DNA from: Mesonia ostreae
GTDB taxonomy: Bacteria; Bacteroidota; Bacteroidia; Flavobacteriales; Flavobacteriaceae
Reading direction: 5' to 3'
Length of the DNA stretch: 64,000 bases
Assembly: GCF_031845265.1 (NCBI RefSeq)
Contig: NZ_JAVRBG010000007.1
Location: 124,001 to 188,000, forward strand
In this document: piece after piece, positions 9,371-17,118 of the stretch
How the letters are laid out: each line of letters begins with the position of its first letter
How positions within the stretch are numbered: position 1 is the stretch's first letter
The notes under the pieces: generated by a model
Seen by the model: only the letters and a program-made list of their open reading frames with translations
What the model was told of the DNA's origin: nothing
Databases searched by the model: none
Made by a program: the position numbers and the translations under genes

Positions 9371-9402
9371 AAATGCCAAGACACAAACGTCTCGGCATTT
9401 TT
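9371..9402 (+). terminator. Hairpin between GLPGLI A1 and B1 genes
   Basis: AAATGCCAAGAC pairs with GTCTCGGCATTT with a single mismatch and is followed by T. It lies between the two GLPGLI genes of unit 1; a shorter hairpin sits at the same place in unit 2. It may attenuate expression of the second gene. It also contains an ATG that would give a false upstream start for the next gene. Confidence 0.6.
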
Positions 9403-9411
9403 CAAGTTATT

Positions 9412-10131
9412 ATGAAGTATAAATTTTTAGTAGTTTTTGTCTTATTTATTTGCAATGCAAATAGTCAAAATAATTTAGGCGGCAAAATTTCGTTTGGACA
9501 CAGGATAGTTGAATTGGGAATTGATACCTCTGCTGTTTCAAATGATCACGTAAAAAGCGTTATTGTAAACCAGATTATGAGGAGCAAAAGGGCTTTAGAA
9601 AAAACAAATGAACTTTATCAATTAACATTTAATACTAATGAATCACTATTTGAAACTCTACCATTTTTAGATAATGATTTTGATCCAATTTTGAGTAGAT
9701 TCATTTCAAAAATGAAATATTACCATAATCTTTCAGAATGCTCTAATTTAGAACAAATTCCTGTTTATGGCAATTTGTATATTGTAGATAAAGAACCAAA
9801 GCAATACAATTGGAAATTGAAAAATAAAACAAAGAAAATTGCAGGTTTTAATTGTCGATTAGCTGTGACATCAATAATTAAAAATAATAAATCTGTTAAT
9901 GTTAAAGCATGGTACACTCCTAGTATTCCTGTTAGTTTAGGGCCAAAGGATTTTAATGGTTTGCCAGGTATGATTCTTGCAGTTGAAGAATTGGGAAATT
10001 TTTATTATGCGATTGATGTGGACTTTAATGAAAATATAAAGATTAAAGAACCAAAAAAAGGAAAGACAGTTTCTGAACAAGATTTTAAACAAATTGTAAA
10101 AGGTTCTATGAAAAAAATGAGAGGTGAATAG
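9412..10131 (+). CDS. GLPGLI family secreted protein B1
   Basis: The 240-residue product starts MKYKFLVVFVLFICNANSQ, a normal signal peptide. An in-frame ATG at 9373 lies inside a terminator-like hairpin and would add 13 charged residues before the signal, so the start at 9412 is preferred. The family motif appears as GPKDFNGLPGMILAVEEL, preceded by AWYTPSIPVSL. It diverges strongly from A1 outside the motif. Being second in unit 1, it corresponds in position to the protein at 11584-12297. Function is as for other GLPGLI proteins: unknown, probably envelope-associated. Confidence 0.82.
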   Translation: MKYKFLVVFVLFICNANSQNNLGGKISFGHRIVELGIDTSAVSNDHVKSVIVNQIMRSKRALEKTNELYQLTFNTNESLFETLPFLDNDFDPILSRFISKMKYYHNLSECSNLEQIPVYGNLYIVDKEPKQYNWKLKNKTKKIAGFNCRLAVTSIIKNNKSVNVKAWYTPSIPVSLGPKDFNGLPGMILAVEELGNFYYAIDVDFNENIKIKEPKKGKTVSEQDFKQIVKGSMKKMRGE

Positions 10132-10149
10132 GAAACAGAACACTTCAAG

Positions 10150-10231
10150 TTATAGTCTAAAATCAATAATAATCCTGTTACTCCTAACAGGGTTTTCATC
10201 TTTATTTGCCCAACAAGTTCAATTAAAATGA
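10150..10231 (+). pseudogene. Remnant of a receptor 5' end (signal-peptide region)
   Basis: The frame reads LLLLTGFSSLFAQQVQLK and then stops at TGA. The receptor at 12382-15057 begins with the nearly identical LFLLTGFSSLFAQQVQLK, and the DNA is near-identical over about 50 bases (CTAACAGGGTTTTC and beyond). This is what would remain if a tandem copy of the receptor gene had been deleted after its signal peptide. It marks the boundary between the two duplicated GLPGLI units. Confidence 0.65.
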
Positions 10232-10378
10232 TTATAGAACGTTAATAGATCGCATATAAAACCGATTAAACCACACTAAAAACTGTTAAAATGTAAATTT
10301 TTCTTTGTAAAATCGTTTTTTTTTTTTTTTGATATTCGTAGTATTATTAATCATAAACTTATAGCAATTTAAATTTGA

Positions 10379-10504
10379 AATGTTGAATCGAAAACGAAGT
10401 TGCTTTTTTATTCTATGCCGCTATGACCTATTTGCATAGCCTTAGCTACGGAAATGGGGAATAAGAAAATAGAATGAAAAATGAACGAGTTTAAATACAA
10501 CATT
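10379..10504. repeat. MITE-like segment with imperfect inverted ends
   Basis: The left end starts AATGTTGAATCGAAAACG; the reverse complement of the right end starts AATGTTGTATTTAAACTCG. The two arms keep partial identity for about 40 bases, including GTT, TTTTT and ATTCTAT at matching places. The segment is about 126 bp, carries no gene and has no counterpart at the equivalent place in unit 1. It looks like a non-coding palindromic insertion. Confidence 0.45.
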
Positions 10505-10529
10505 ACATGTTTATATTGGTATTGATATT

Positions 10530-10754
10530 ATGAAAAAATTACTAGCAGTTGCTGTATTATTTACAGCATTTTCGTTTACGAGCTTAGATGCTAATGCAAG
10601 TTCTAAACTAAAAAAAAGAAATTGCTCGGAAGAGGCAATTCAAGCTTATGATATTGTATATGAATATACAGGTAGTATGTTTTACGCAGGGTATTCAGCA
10701 GATGCAGCTTACAATGGTTGTATTTCAGGAGGCGGAAGTCCCGATGGAGCTTAA
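10530..10754 (+). CDS. Small secreted peptide, unit 2 copy
   Basis: This 74-residue protein has an unambiguous ATG and signal peptide (MKKLLAVAVLFTAFSFTSL, cleavage near ANA). The mature part is about 50 residues: KKRNCSEEAIQAYDIVYEYTG, then YSADAAYNGCISGGGSP, with two cysteines. It is paralogous to the 8372-8554 frame. It is placed 24 nt before a GLPGLI gene, as in unit 1. The conserved pairing suggests a functional link with the GLPGLI protein, for example as cargo, substrate or co-expressed partner; this is inference. The family is not recognised. Confidence 0.75.
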   Translation: MKKLLAVAVLFTAFSFTSLDANASSKLKKRNCSEEAIQAYDIVYEYTGSMFYAGYSADAAYNGCISGGGSPDGA

Positions 10755-10778
10755 TTTTTTTGATAAAAGTTATAAATA

Positions 10779-11510
10779 ATGAGAAAGCTAATTGTAGTTT
10801 TAATATTTTTTACAAGTAATTTAGGAATTTCGCAAATACTTTCTGGAGAAATCACTTATGGCGTAAGAATGGATGAAGTTGCTCTTCAAAAGATTATAAA
10901 TTCTGTTAAAGATAACAGCTTTAAAAAAGATTACCTAATAAAATTACATAATGATCTTAAATCGAGTATAAAATATTTAAATTATACTTTAAAATTTAAC
11001 ACAAATGAATCCAATTTCAACCGAAAAGAAACCTTAGCAAATGACAATGGAATTGATTTAAATATGAGTTCAATGGCAGTTAGTGCAAATGGTATTTTTT
11101 ATTCAAATTTGAAAGAAAATGTTAATTTGCATCAAGTTGAGTTTAGTGGAGAGTCCTATTTATTATCAAAAAACATAGACTATAATTGGCAAATAACTAC
11201 AGAAACCAAAATTATTCAAGGATATAAATGTTATAAAGCTATATCTAAGGTAACAAAAAACTCAAAAAACTTTATTACTACTGCTTGGTTTTGCCCAAGG
11301 TTATCTTTTCAACATGGACCTAAAGGATTTAATGATTTACCAGGGTTAATATTAGAATTAAAATATCTTGATAGATTTATTTTTTATACTAAGAATATTA
11401 AATTAAGAGAAAATGAAATAAAAATAAATAGACCCACTAAGGGCAATAATATGACTCAAAAGAAATTTGATAAATTTTTAAAAAACCGAATGAATTCTAT
11501 GAAAAATTAA
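10779..11510 (+). CDS. GLPGLI family secreted protein A2
   Basis: This 243-residue protein is the same length as A1 and its closest paralogue in the window. It has a signal peptide ending GISQ, then SGEITYGV, and the motif GPKGFNDLPGLILELKY preceded by TAWFCPRLSFQH. A single G to D change breaks the literal GLPGLI to DLPGLI, a common variation. The equal length and matched positions of conserved blocks support duplication of the whole unit. It probably acts in the periplasm or at the outer membrane. Confidence 0.84.
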   Translation: MRKLIVVLIFFTSNLGISQILSGEITYGVRMDEVALQKIINSVKDNSFKKDYLIKLHNDLKSSIKYLNYTLKFNTNESNFNRKETLANDNGIDLNMSSMAVSANGIFYSNLKENVNLHQVEFSGESYLLSKNIDYNWQITTETKIIQGYKCYKAISKVTKNSKNFITTAWFCPRLSFQHGPKGFNDLPGLILELKYLDRFIFYTKNIKLRENEIKINRPTKGNNMTQKKFDKFLKNRMNSMKN

Positions 11511-11539
11511 TCTTTGTGTATTTTTTTTAAATTAATTAT

Positions 11540-11563
11540 AAAGCGTCATATATTGGCGCTTTT
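11540..11563 (+). terminator. Hairpin between GLPGLI A2 and B2 genes
   Basis: AAAGCG pairs with CGCTTT, with a T-rich 3' side. The stem is short and on its own unconvincing, but it occupies the same place as the stronger hairpin of unit 1. Confidence 0.35.
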
Positions 11564-11583
11564 GTAAATTTAATAACATATAT

Positions 11584-12297
11584 ATGCACAAATTCCTTTT
11601 AATACTATTTATTCTAATAACAAATCAAATTATTGCTCAAGAGTACTCTTCCGGTATCATTACCTATAAGAAACAATTTATTGGTAAAATGAAAAACCCA
11701 CTATTAAAAAAGGATAGATTGAATGAAAGTAGGGCTCAATTAAATTATATATTAAAATTTAAGAGCGCAGAGTCTTTATTTTTTTTGGAAGAAAAAATGG
11801 AAAACGATCTAAATAGAAATTCTGCTCTGGCTAAAAGGATAGGCGGTACCTCTGGACAATACTATATAGATATTAATAATCAAACTTTTTTACAACAGAC
11901 TGAAATTTTTTCCCAGAAATTTTTAGTGATGTTAGACGAAAAAGATTATTCTATTACGAAAGAATCAAAAAACATACAAGGATATAAATGCTTTAAAGCT
12001 ATTTTCAAAAAAATAGAAAAAGCTCCAAATGAAAATCTGAAAGATATTGAAAGTATAGTAGAAGTCTGGTTTGCACCAGAATTATCTTTTCCTTTTGGAC
12101 CTTTAGAATACCATAGTTTACCGGGCTTAATTTTAGAGGTAAAAACTAACAACATAACCTTAACAGCAACGAAAATATCTTTAAATAAAAGTAATTTTAA
12201 TATTGAAAGACCTTGTGACGGTCAAGAATTAACGGAGAAAGAATATATGAATACACTAGAAAAAATCGTTAAAAACTTGAGTCGAGAGAAAAAATAG
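11584..12297 (+). CDS. GLPGLI family secreted protein B2
   Basis: This 237-residue protein has a signal peptide (MHKFLLILFILITNQIIAQ) followed by SSGIITYKKQF. The motif is degenerate, GPLEYHSLPGLILEVK, preceded by VEVWFAPELSFPF. It is second in unit 2, directly before the receptor gene. It has diverged from B1 much more than A2 has from A1. This could mean unequal selection or that the B genes were not copied in the same event. Function is unknown. Confidence 0.8.
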   Translation: MHKFLLILFILITNQIIAQEYSSGIITYKKQFIGKMKNPLLKKDRLNESRAQLNYILKFKSAESLFFLEEKMENDLNRNSALAKRIGGTSGQYYIDINNQTFLQQTEIFSQKFLVMLDEKDYSITKESKNIQGYKCFKAIFKKIEKAPNENLKDIESIVEVWFAPELSFPFGPLEYHSLPGLILEVKTNNITLTATKISLNKSNFNIERPCDGQELTEKEYMNTLEKIVKNLSREKK

Positions 12298-12381
12298 GTT
12301 TAAACCAAAACTCAACCTCACTCTAATATAAATTAGATTAACTAAAATAAATAGAGTCGTATCCAAACTACATTTAATAGA

Positions 12382-15057
12382 ATATTAAACCTAACAGTCC
12401 TGTTCCTCCTAACAGGGTTTTCTTCTTTATTCGCCCAACAAGTTCAATTAAAAGGGACGGTCATAGACAGTACCCAAAATCCTATTCCTTATACCAATTT
12501 AATTGCTTCTCCTCTAGCCGAAAACCAAGACATTACTTTTGCGATTACAGATAATCAAGGGCGGTATAAACTTAACTTGGTGCAAGATGTTAGCTATCAA
12601 ATAGAAATTACTCATATGGGGTTTTCTAAACAAATAGATACGTTACAACTTTCTGCAAATCAAGATAAAAACTACATTCTACAAGAAAGTACAGAGAGCC
12701 TAGAGCAAGTCATTATTAAACAAGAGATGGCGGTTATTGTAAAAGAAGACACCATTACCTACCGTACAGACCAGTTTAAAACCGGTGAAGAACGTAAGTT
12801 AAGAGAAGTTTTAAAAAAATTACCTGGCGTAGAAGTAGACCGCGAAGGTAATGTCACCGTAAATGGTAAAAAGGTGACCAAACTCATGGTAGAGGGAAAA
12901 ACCTTTTTTACAGGAGATAGTAAGCTGGCAGTAAACAACATCCCTGCAGATGCTGTAGATGAGGTAGAAGCTTTAGACAACTACAGTGAAGTTAGTTTTT
13001 TAAAGGGTCTAAATGATAGCGATCAAATGGCGCTTAATATTAAACTAAAAGAAGGAAAAAAAGAATTTGTTTTTGGCGATATAGAAGCCGGTGGGGGAGT
13101 AAAAGAACGTTTTCTATTTCATCCTACCTTATTTTATTACAGTCCAAAAACAGCCATAAATGTGATTGGAGATATCAATAACATTGGTAAAAAGTCGTTC
13201 ACCATGCAAGACTATATTAATTTTGAAGGCGGTTATGCGGCTATGTTAGACGGCTCTACTTCGTTTGGTAATATTTATAACAGCGATTTCGCTCAATTTC
13301 TCAATCAAAAAGAGTTTACCTACCAGAAAAATGATTTTGGGGCAGGAAGCATTTCTCAACAATTAGCTACGGGGCTTCGGTTAGAAGCTTTTTCTATCGT
13401 TAATAAAGGAAAGACAGATACCCGCGTAACCAATAACATCAGTTACCTCACCGATGATGCTGTAGATGAGAATAGAGAAACGGCAACCCGTAACGAGGTT
13501 TTCTTTACCTTAAATAAATTAAAACTGCGCTATCAACCCAACAGTGATAACGATTTGGCTTACGAAGCTTTTATTAAAACCTCTAACGGCGATGCTTCGC
13601 AAAACCTCAACTCTTTTACTGCAGAAGACACTACATTAACGCGAATTTTACAGCAACCCAAAAATGTTTCTGTAAATCAAGAAATACGCTATAATAAACA
13701 ATTCTCTTACGAGCATACGTCCACCTTAATCGCTAATTACACCTATAACGATCAGCAAAACGATAATTCTTGGTTGTTTAACCAGCCTGTATTTAATAAT
13801 TTAATTCCGTTTCAAGAAGACGGCGATTTTTATAATTTATTACAAAACAGCGCATCCAAAAAACACCAAGCTACCGTAGACCTTAAGCATTATTGGGTAC
13901 TAAATAATTTTAATCACGTTTATCCCAGAGTTGGTTCGACCTACCTTAACCAAAGTTTTGGCAGTGTAGATCAACAAAAATTACAAGACGGTAATTTTAA
14001 TAGTTTTCTAGCCAACGGTTTTAATAATGACGTCCAATTTAATCTAATAGATACCTATGTAGGTTTTCAGTATAAAGCCAAGGCAGGCGATTTTATTTTT
14101 AAACCCGGTCTTATGTACCACGCTTATTTTTGGAACGTAGATCAATTTACTGAAGAAGTTGCCAATAAGCAAAAAAGTGTTTGGTTACCCGAATTAAATA
14201 TAGAATATGAAATCTCTTCCGCAGAGAAACTAAAACTAGATTATCGCTTAAAAACAAGCTTTTCTCAAGCCGAGCAATATGCCAATAGATTGCGTTTAGT
14301 CAGTTTCAATCAGCTGTATCGCGGGAACGAAAATCTAGAAAATCAACTCTATCATTCGGCTTCATTGCGTTACCATCAATTTAATATGTATAAAGGAATT
14401 TTTATCAACGCTAATCTAAGTTATACCAAACGAGAAAAGTCGATTAGAAATACCACCCAAATTGAAGGAATAGACCAAGTAAATACTTCTATTTATACGA
14501 GTCTCCCCGAAAATAACTATAACGCCATGGGCTCATTTGCTAAACAAATTTCTAAGTATAAATTTACACTTAGCGGAAATTTGAGTTGGGCAGATTACAG
14601 CCGAGTGGTAAATGATGAGCTAAATGATTATCAATCTAATAATTATGGGTACACCATCAAAGCCGAAACCCGTTTTAAAGATTGGCCCAATTTAGAATTA
14701 GGCTGGGAGCAAGGTTTAAATAACTTTAAATCTGACCGCTTAGAGAATAAATTCACCAAAATTAACCCTTATGCAGTTTTGGATTGGGATTTTCTAAATG
14801 ACTTTATTTTCTTTGCAGATTATACTTATAATCATTATAAAAACCTCAATACAGATCAAGTCAACCAGTTTGATGTAGGTAACCTGTCCTTATATTATAA
14901 CAAAGAAGACAGTCCGTGGGGTTTTGAAATTGATGTAGATAATGTGTTTGATGTGCGTTATAAAAATGAAAATTCTTTTAATCAGTTTTTGGTAAGTGAC
15001 ACCCGCATTTTTATTCAACCCAGAACGGTATTGTTTAAACTTTCCTATAAGCTCTAA
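12382..15057 (+). CDS. Outer membrane receptor of the GLPGLI locus (TonB-dependent receptor-like), start codon unclear
   Basis: The frame is open from 12355 and encodes a signal peptide (LFLLTGFSSLFAQQ), a carboxypeptidase-regulatory-like domain (LKGTVIDSTQNPIPYTNLIA), a plug region (VLKKLPGVEVDREGNVTVNG, VNNIPADAVDEVEALDNYSE) and a long barrel ending KLSYKL. No ATG occurs between the previous gene and the signal peptide. The first listed start codon, TTG at 12577, would delete the signal and half of the first domain. The start given here (ATA at 12382) is therefore only a placeholder. The remnant at 10150 also lacks ATG. Receptors of this type are common partners of GLPGLI proteins. The ligand is unknown. 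Confidence 0.75.
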   Translation: MLNLTVLFLLTGFSSLFAQQVQLKGTVIDSTQNPIPYTNLIASPLAENQDITFAITDNQGRYKLNLVQDVSYQIEITHMGFSKQIDTLQLSANQDKNYILQESTESLEQVIIKQEMAVIVKEDTITYRTDQFKTGEERKLREVLKKLPGVEVDREGNVTVNGKKVTKLMVEGKTFFTGDSKLAVNNIPADAVDEVEALDNYSEVSFLKGLNDSDQMALNIKLKEGKKEFVFGDIEAGGGVKERFLFHPTLFYYSPKTAINVIGDINNIGKKSFTMQDYINFEGGYAAMLDGSTSFGNIYNSDFAQFLNQKEFTYQKNDFGAGSISQQLATGLRLEAFSIVNKGKTDTRVTNNISYLTDDAVDENRETATRNEVFFTLNKLKLRYQPNSDNDLAYEAFIKTSNGDASQNLNSFTAEDTTLTRILQQPKNVSVNQEIRYNKQFSYEHTSTLIANYTYNDQQNDNSWLFNQPVFNNLIPFQEDGDFYNLLQNSASKKHQATVDLKHYWVLNNFNHVYPRVGSTYLNQSFGSVDQQKLQDGNFNSFLANGFNNDVQFNLIDTYVGFQYKAKAGDFIFKPGLMYHAYFWNVDQFTEEVANKQKSVWLPELNIEYEISSAEKLKLDYRLKTSFSQAEQYANRLRLVSFNQLYRGNENLENQLYHSASLRYHQFNMYKGIFINANLSYTKREKSIRNTTQIEGIDQVNTSIYTSLPENNYNAMGSFAKQISKYKFTLSGNLSWADYSRVVNDELNDYQSNNYGYTIKAETRFKDWPNLELGWEQGLNNFKSDRLENKFTKINPYAVLDWDFLNDFIFFADYTYNHYKNLNTDQVNQFDVGNLSLYYNKEDSPWGFEIDVDNVFDVRYKNENSFNQFLVSDTRIFIQPRTVLFKLSYKL

Positions 15058-15778
15058 CAAATTCCTGCGCAGGCAGGAATCTTAAAGCGCGCTGTTGTGG
15101 GATCTACTTGATCTATTGCTCTTTTCGAAGTAGGCTTTTTTAATGAAAAATTTTCAGTAGAGAATCACTTTACGGAATTAATTTTATGATATTTGGATCA
15201 TGGAATTTCTAAGCATGAGATTCTGAGCTGAACTCAGAATGACAGGAATCGAGTGAGATTGGAGTTTCTAAGCATGAGATTCCGGGTCAGGCCCGGAATG
15301 AGTTCCTGCGCAGGCAGGAATCTTAAAGCGCGCTGCTGTGGCGTTTGCTTGACCTACAGAGCTTGTCGAAGCAGGCTTTTCTTCAAATTTTCAATATAGA
15401 ATTCCTTTACGGAATTAATTTCGTAATAATTGAATGATTTGGTTTTCTAAGCATAAGATTCCGAGTCAGGCCCGGAATGTAATTCCTGCGTAGGCAGGAA
15501 TCTTAAAGCGTACTGCTATGATGTTTGCTTTACTTACTGAGTTTGGAGTCTTATGGTATTTGAGAAGAAGCTAAAATTATTAGCGCATTACTTTTTGATT
15601 CTAAATGTCCTACTGAGCTTGTCGAAGTAGATTAGTAAGAAGATCCAACTTCTAAGCATGAGATTCTGAGCCAAGCCCAGAATGACAAGAACGGGTTGAG
15701 TTTTGAGTTTCTAAGCATGAGATTCTGAGTCGAGCCCAGAATGACAAGATTTAAACTTAAGATTTACATCTTATTTAC
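15058..15778. repeat. Array of dispersed palindromic repeats
   Basis: About 720 bases contain no gene. Four short elements recur in the same order: TTCCTGCGCAGGCAGGAATC (15061, 15303, and 15482 with one change), CTTGTCGAAG-AGGCTTTT type segments, CTTTACGGAATTAATTT (about 15168 and 15409), and TTCTAAGCATGAGATTC (five copies, one altered, between 15206 and 15727). Many form hairpins, such as ATTCCGGGTCAGGCCCGGAAT near 15280 or ATTCCTGC/GCAGGAAT. The order suggests a composite unit of roughly 180-240 bp amplified three times. Confidence 0.7.
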
Positions 15779-15786
15779 TAATTTTG
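15779..15786 (+). promoter_or_regulatory. -7 element of dusB
   Basis: TAATTTTG matches TAnnTTTG exactly and sits 25 nt before the TTG start of dusB, which supports that start. Confidence 0.45.
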
Positions 15787-15810
15787 CAATTAAAATAAAA
15801 GAAATCAGTT

Positions 15811-16803
15811 TTGGCGAAAATAGGAGATATTGAGGTAGGAGAGTTCCCATTGTTATTGGCACCTATGGAAGATGTAAGCGATCCTCCATTTAGAGCTTTG
15901 TGTAAAGAACAAGGAGCAGATGTAGTGTATACCGAGTTTATTTCTTCGGAAGGCTTGATTCGCGATGCGGCAAAAAGCGTGATGAAACTCGATATCTACG
16001 AGAAAGAACGTCCTGTTGGGATCCAAATTTTTGGAGCCAATTTAGAATCTATGCTAGAGTCGGTAGAGATTGTAGAAAAATCGGGTCCAGATATTATTGA
16101 TATCAATTTTGGTTGTCCCGTAAAAAAGGTGGTTTCCAAGGGAGCGGGCGCAGGAATTTTAAAAGATATAGATCTTATGGTTTCCTTAACGGAAGCGATG
16201 GTAAAACATACCAACTTACCCATTACCGTAAAAACACGTTTGGGCTGGGATCAGGATTCTATAAAAATTTTAGAAGTAGCCGAACGTTTACAAGATGTAG
16301 GCTGTAAAGCGATTTCTATTCACGGAAGAACGCGTGCGCAAATGTATAAAGGCGAAGCCGATTGGCAGCCTATCGCCGATGTAAAGAACAATCCACGGAT
16401 GCATATTCCTGTTTTTGGGAATGGAGATGTAGATACGCCCCAAAAAGCCATGAAAATGCGTGATGAATTTGGTTTGGATGGCGCCATGATTGGCCGCGCC
16501 AGTATTGGTTATCCTTGGTTTTTTAGAGAAGTAAAACATTATTTTAAAACCGGAAATCTTCTAGATCCGCCTACCATGATCGAACGTTTAGAAGCCGCCA
16601 GAAGGCACTTGCAAATGGCCATTGACTGGAAAGGAGATAAATTGGGGGTTTTTGAAACCCGCAGGCATTATACCAATTACTTTAAAGGCATTCCGCATTT
16701 TAAAGAACACCGTATGAAAATGGTAACCAGCGATGAAGCAAAAGACGTATTTAAAGCCTTTGATGAAGCCGAAAAAGAATTTGGTGATTTTCAGTTTTCA
16801 TAA
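15811..16803 (+). CDS. dusB: tRNA-dihydrouridine synthase (DusB/NifR3 family)
   Basis: This 330-residue FMN enzyme reduces specific uridines in the tRNA D-loop. It begins with the family LLLAPMEDVSDPPFR, which binds FMN. The catalytic Cys is in DINFGCPVKKVVSKGAGA, and SIHGRTRAQMYKGEADW and the IGRASIGYPWFF phosphate-binding end follow. The start is TTG: the next in-frame ATG lies inside the FMN-binding motif, and a -7 element sits just upstream. The gene is isolated between two repeat-rich intergenic regions. Confidence 0.94.
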   Translation: MAKIGDIEVGEFPLLLAPMEDVSDPPFRALCKEQGADVVYTEFISSEGLIRDAAKSVMKLDIYEKERPVGIQIFGANLESMLESVEIVEKSGPDIIDINFGCPVKKVVSKGAGAGILKDIDLMVSLTEAMVKHTNLPITVKTRLGWDQDSIKILEVAERLQDVGCKAISIHGRTRAQMYKGEADWQPIADVKNNPRMHIPVFGNGDVDTPQKAMKMRDEFGLDGAMIGRASIGYPWFFREVKHYFKTGNLLDPPTMIERLEAARRHLQMAIDWKGDKLGVFETRRHYTNYFKGIPHFKEHRMKMVTSDEAKDVFKAFDEAEKEFGDFQFS

Positions 16804-17118
16804 GTGTAGCAATAATTTACAGATTACCTCTGGAGAACTTGTTTTATAAGTGAAGAGAATCTAATTTTAAACGACCCACGACCCACGACCCACGACCCAC
16901 GACCCACGACCCACGACCCACGACCCACGACCCACGACCCACGACCCACGACAAGAAAATAAATTAGAGAAACTAGAAGCTAGACAAAGAGCCAAGAGAT
17001 TGGAGACAAGAAGCAAGAGACAATACGCTAGAATTAAGGTAAAAAGAAGATTTTATCTCGTAAATGGTGTTTATTAAACTCACCAACTCACCAACTCACC
17101 AACTCACCAACTCACTCA
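16804..17118. repeat. Tandem heptamer and octamer repeats
   Basis: From about 16870 to 16951 the 7-bp unit ACGACCC repeats about eleven times. A purine-rich stretch with AGAAGCAAGAGACAA follows. From about 17079 to 17116 the 8-bp unit CACCAACT repeats four to five times, just after the end of the permease gene on the other strand. No gene is seen. Such arrays vary in copy number by slippage. Confidence 0.8.

Larger units (their letters stand above)
10132..10529. other. Inter-unit region of the GLPGLI duplication
   Basis: After the receptor remnant, a segment around 10273-10335 (CTAAAAACTGTTAAAAT, then a T-rich run) matches the region before the unit 1 small peptide (8309-8370). This marks a duplicated 5' flank. 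A palindromic insertion-like segment at about 10379-10504 then separates this flank from the unit 2 peptide gene. No intact gene is seen. Confidence 0.5.

Noticed and set aside
9373..9411. N-terminal extension of GLPGLI B1
   Set aside because: The ATG at 9373 lies in a terminator-like hairpin and would place charged residues before a normal signal peptide.
15058..15778. CRISPR-like spaced repeats
   Set aside because: Repeated elements are of four kinds with irregular spacing and are themselves palindromic; they also occur elsewhere singly.
16868..16955. CRISPR array
   Set aside because: Units are 7 bp in direct tandem without spacers, and no cas genes are near. It is a simple tandem repeat.
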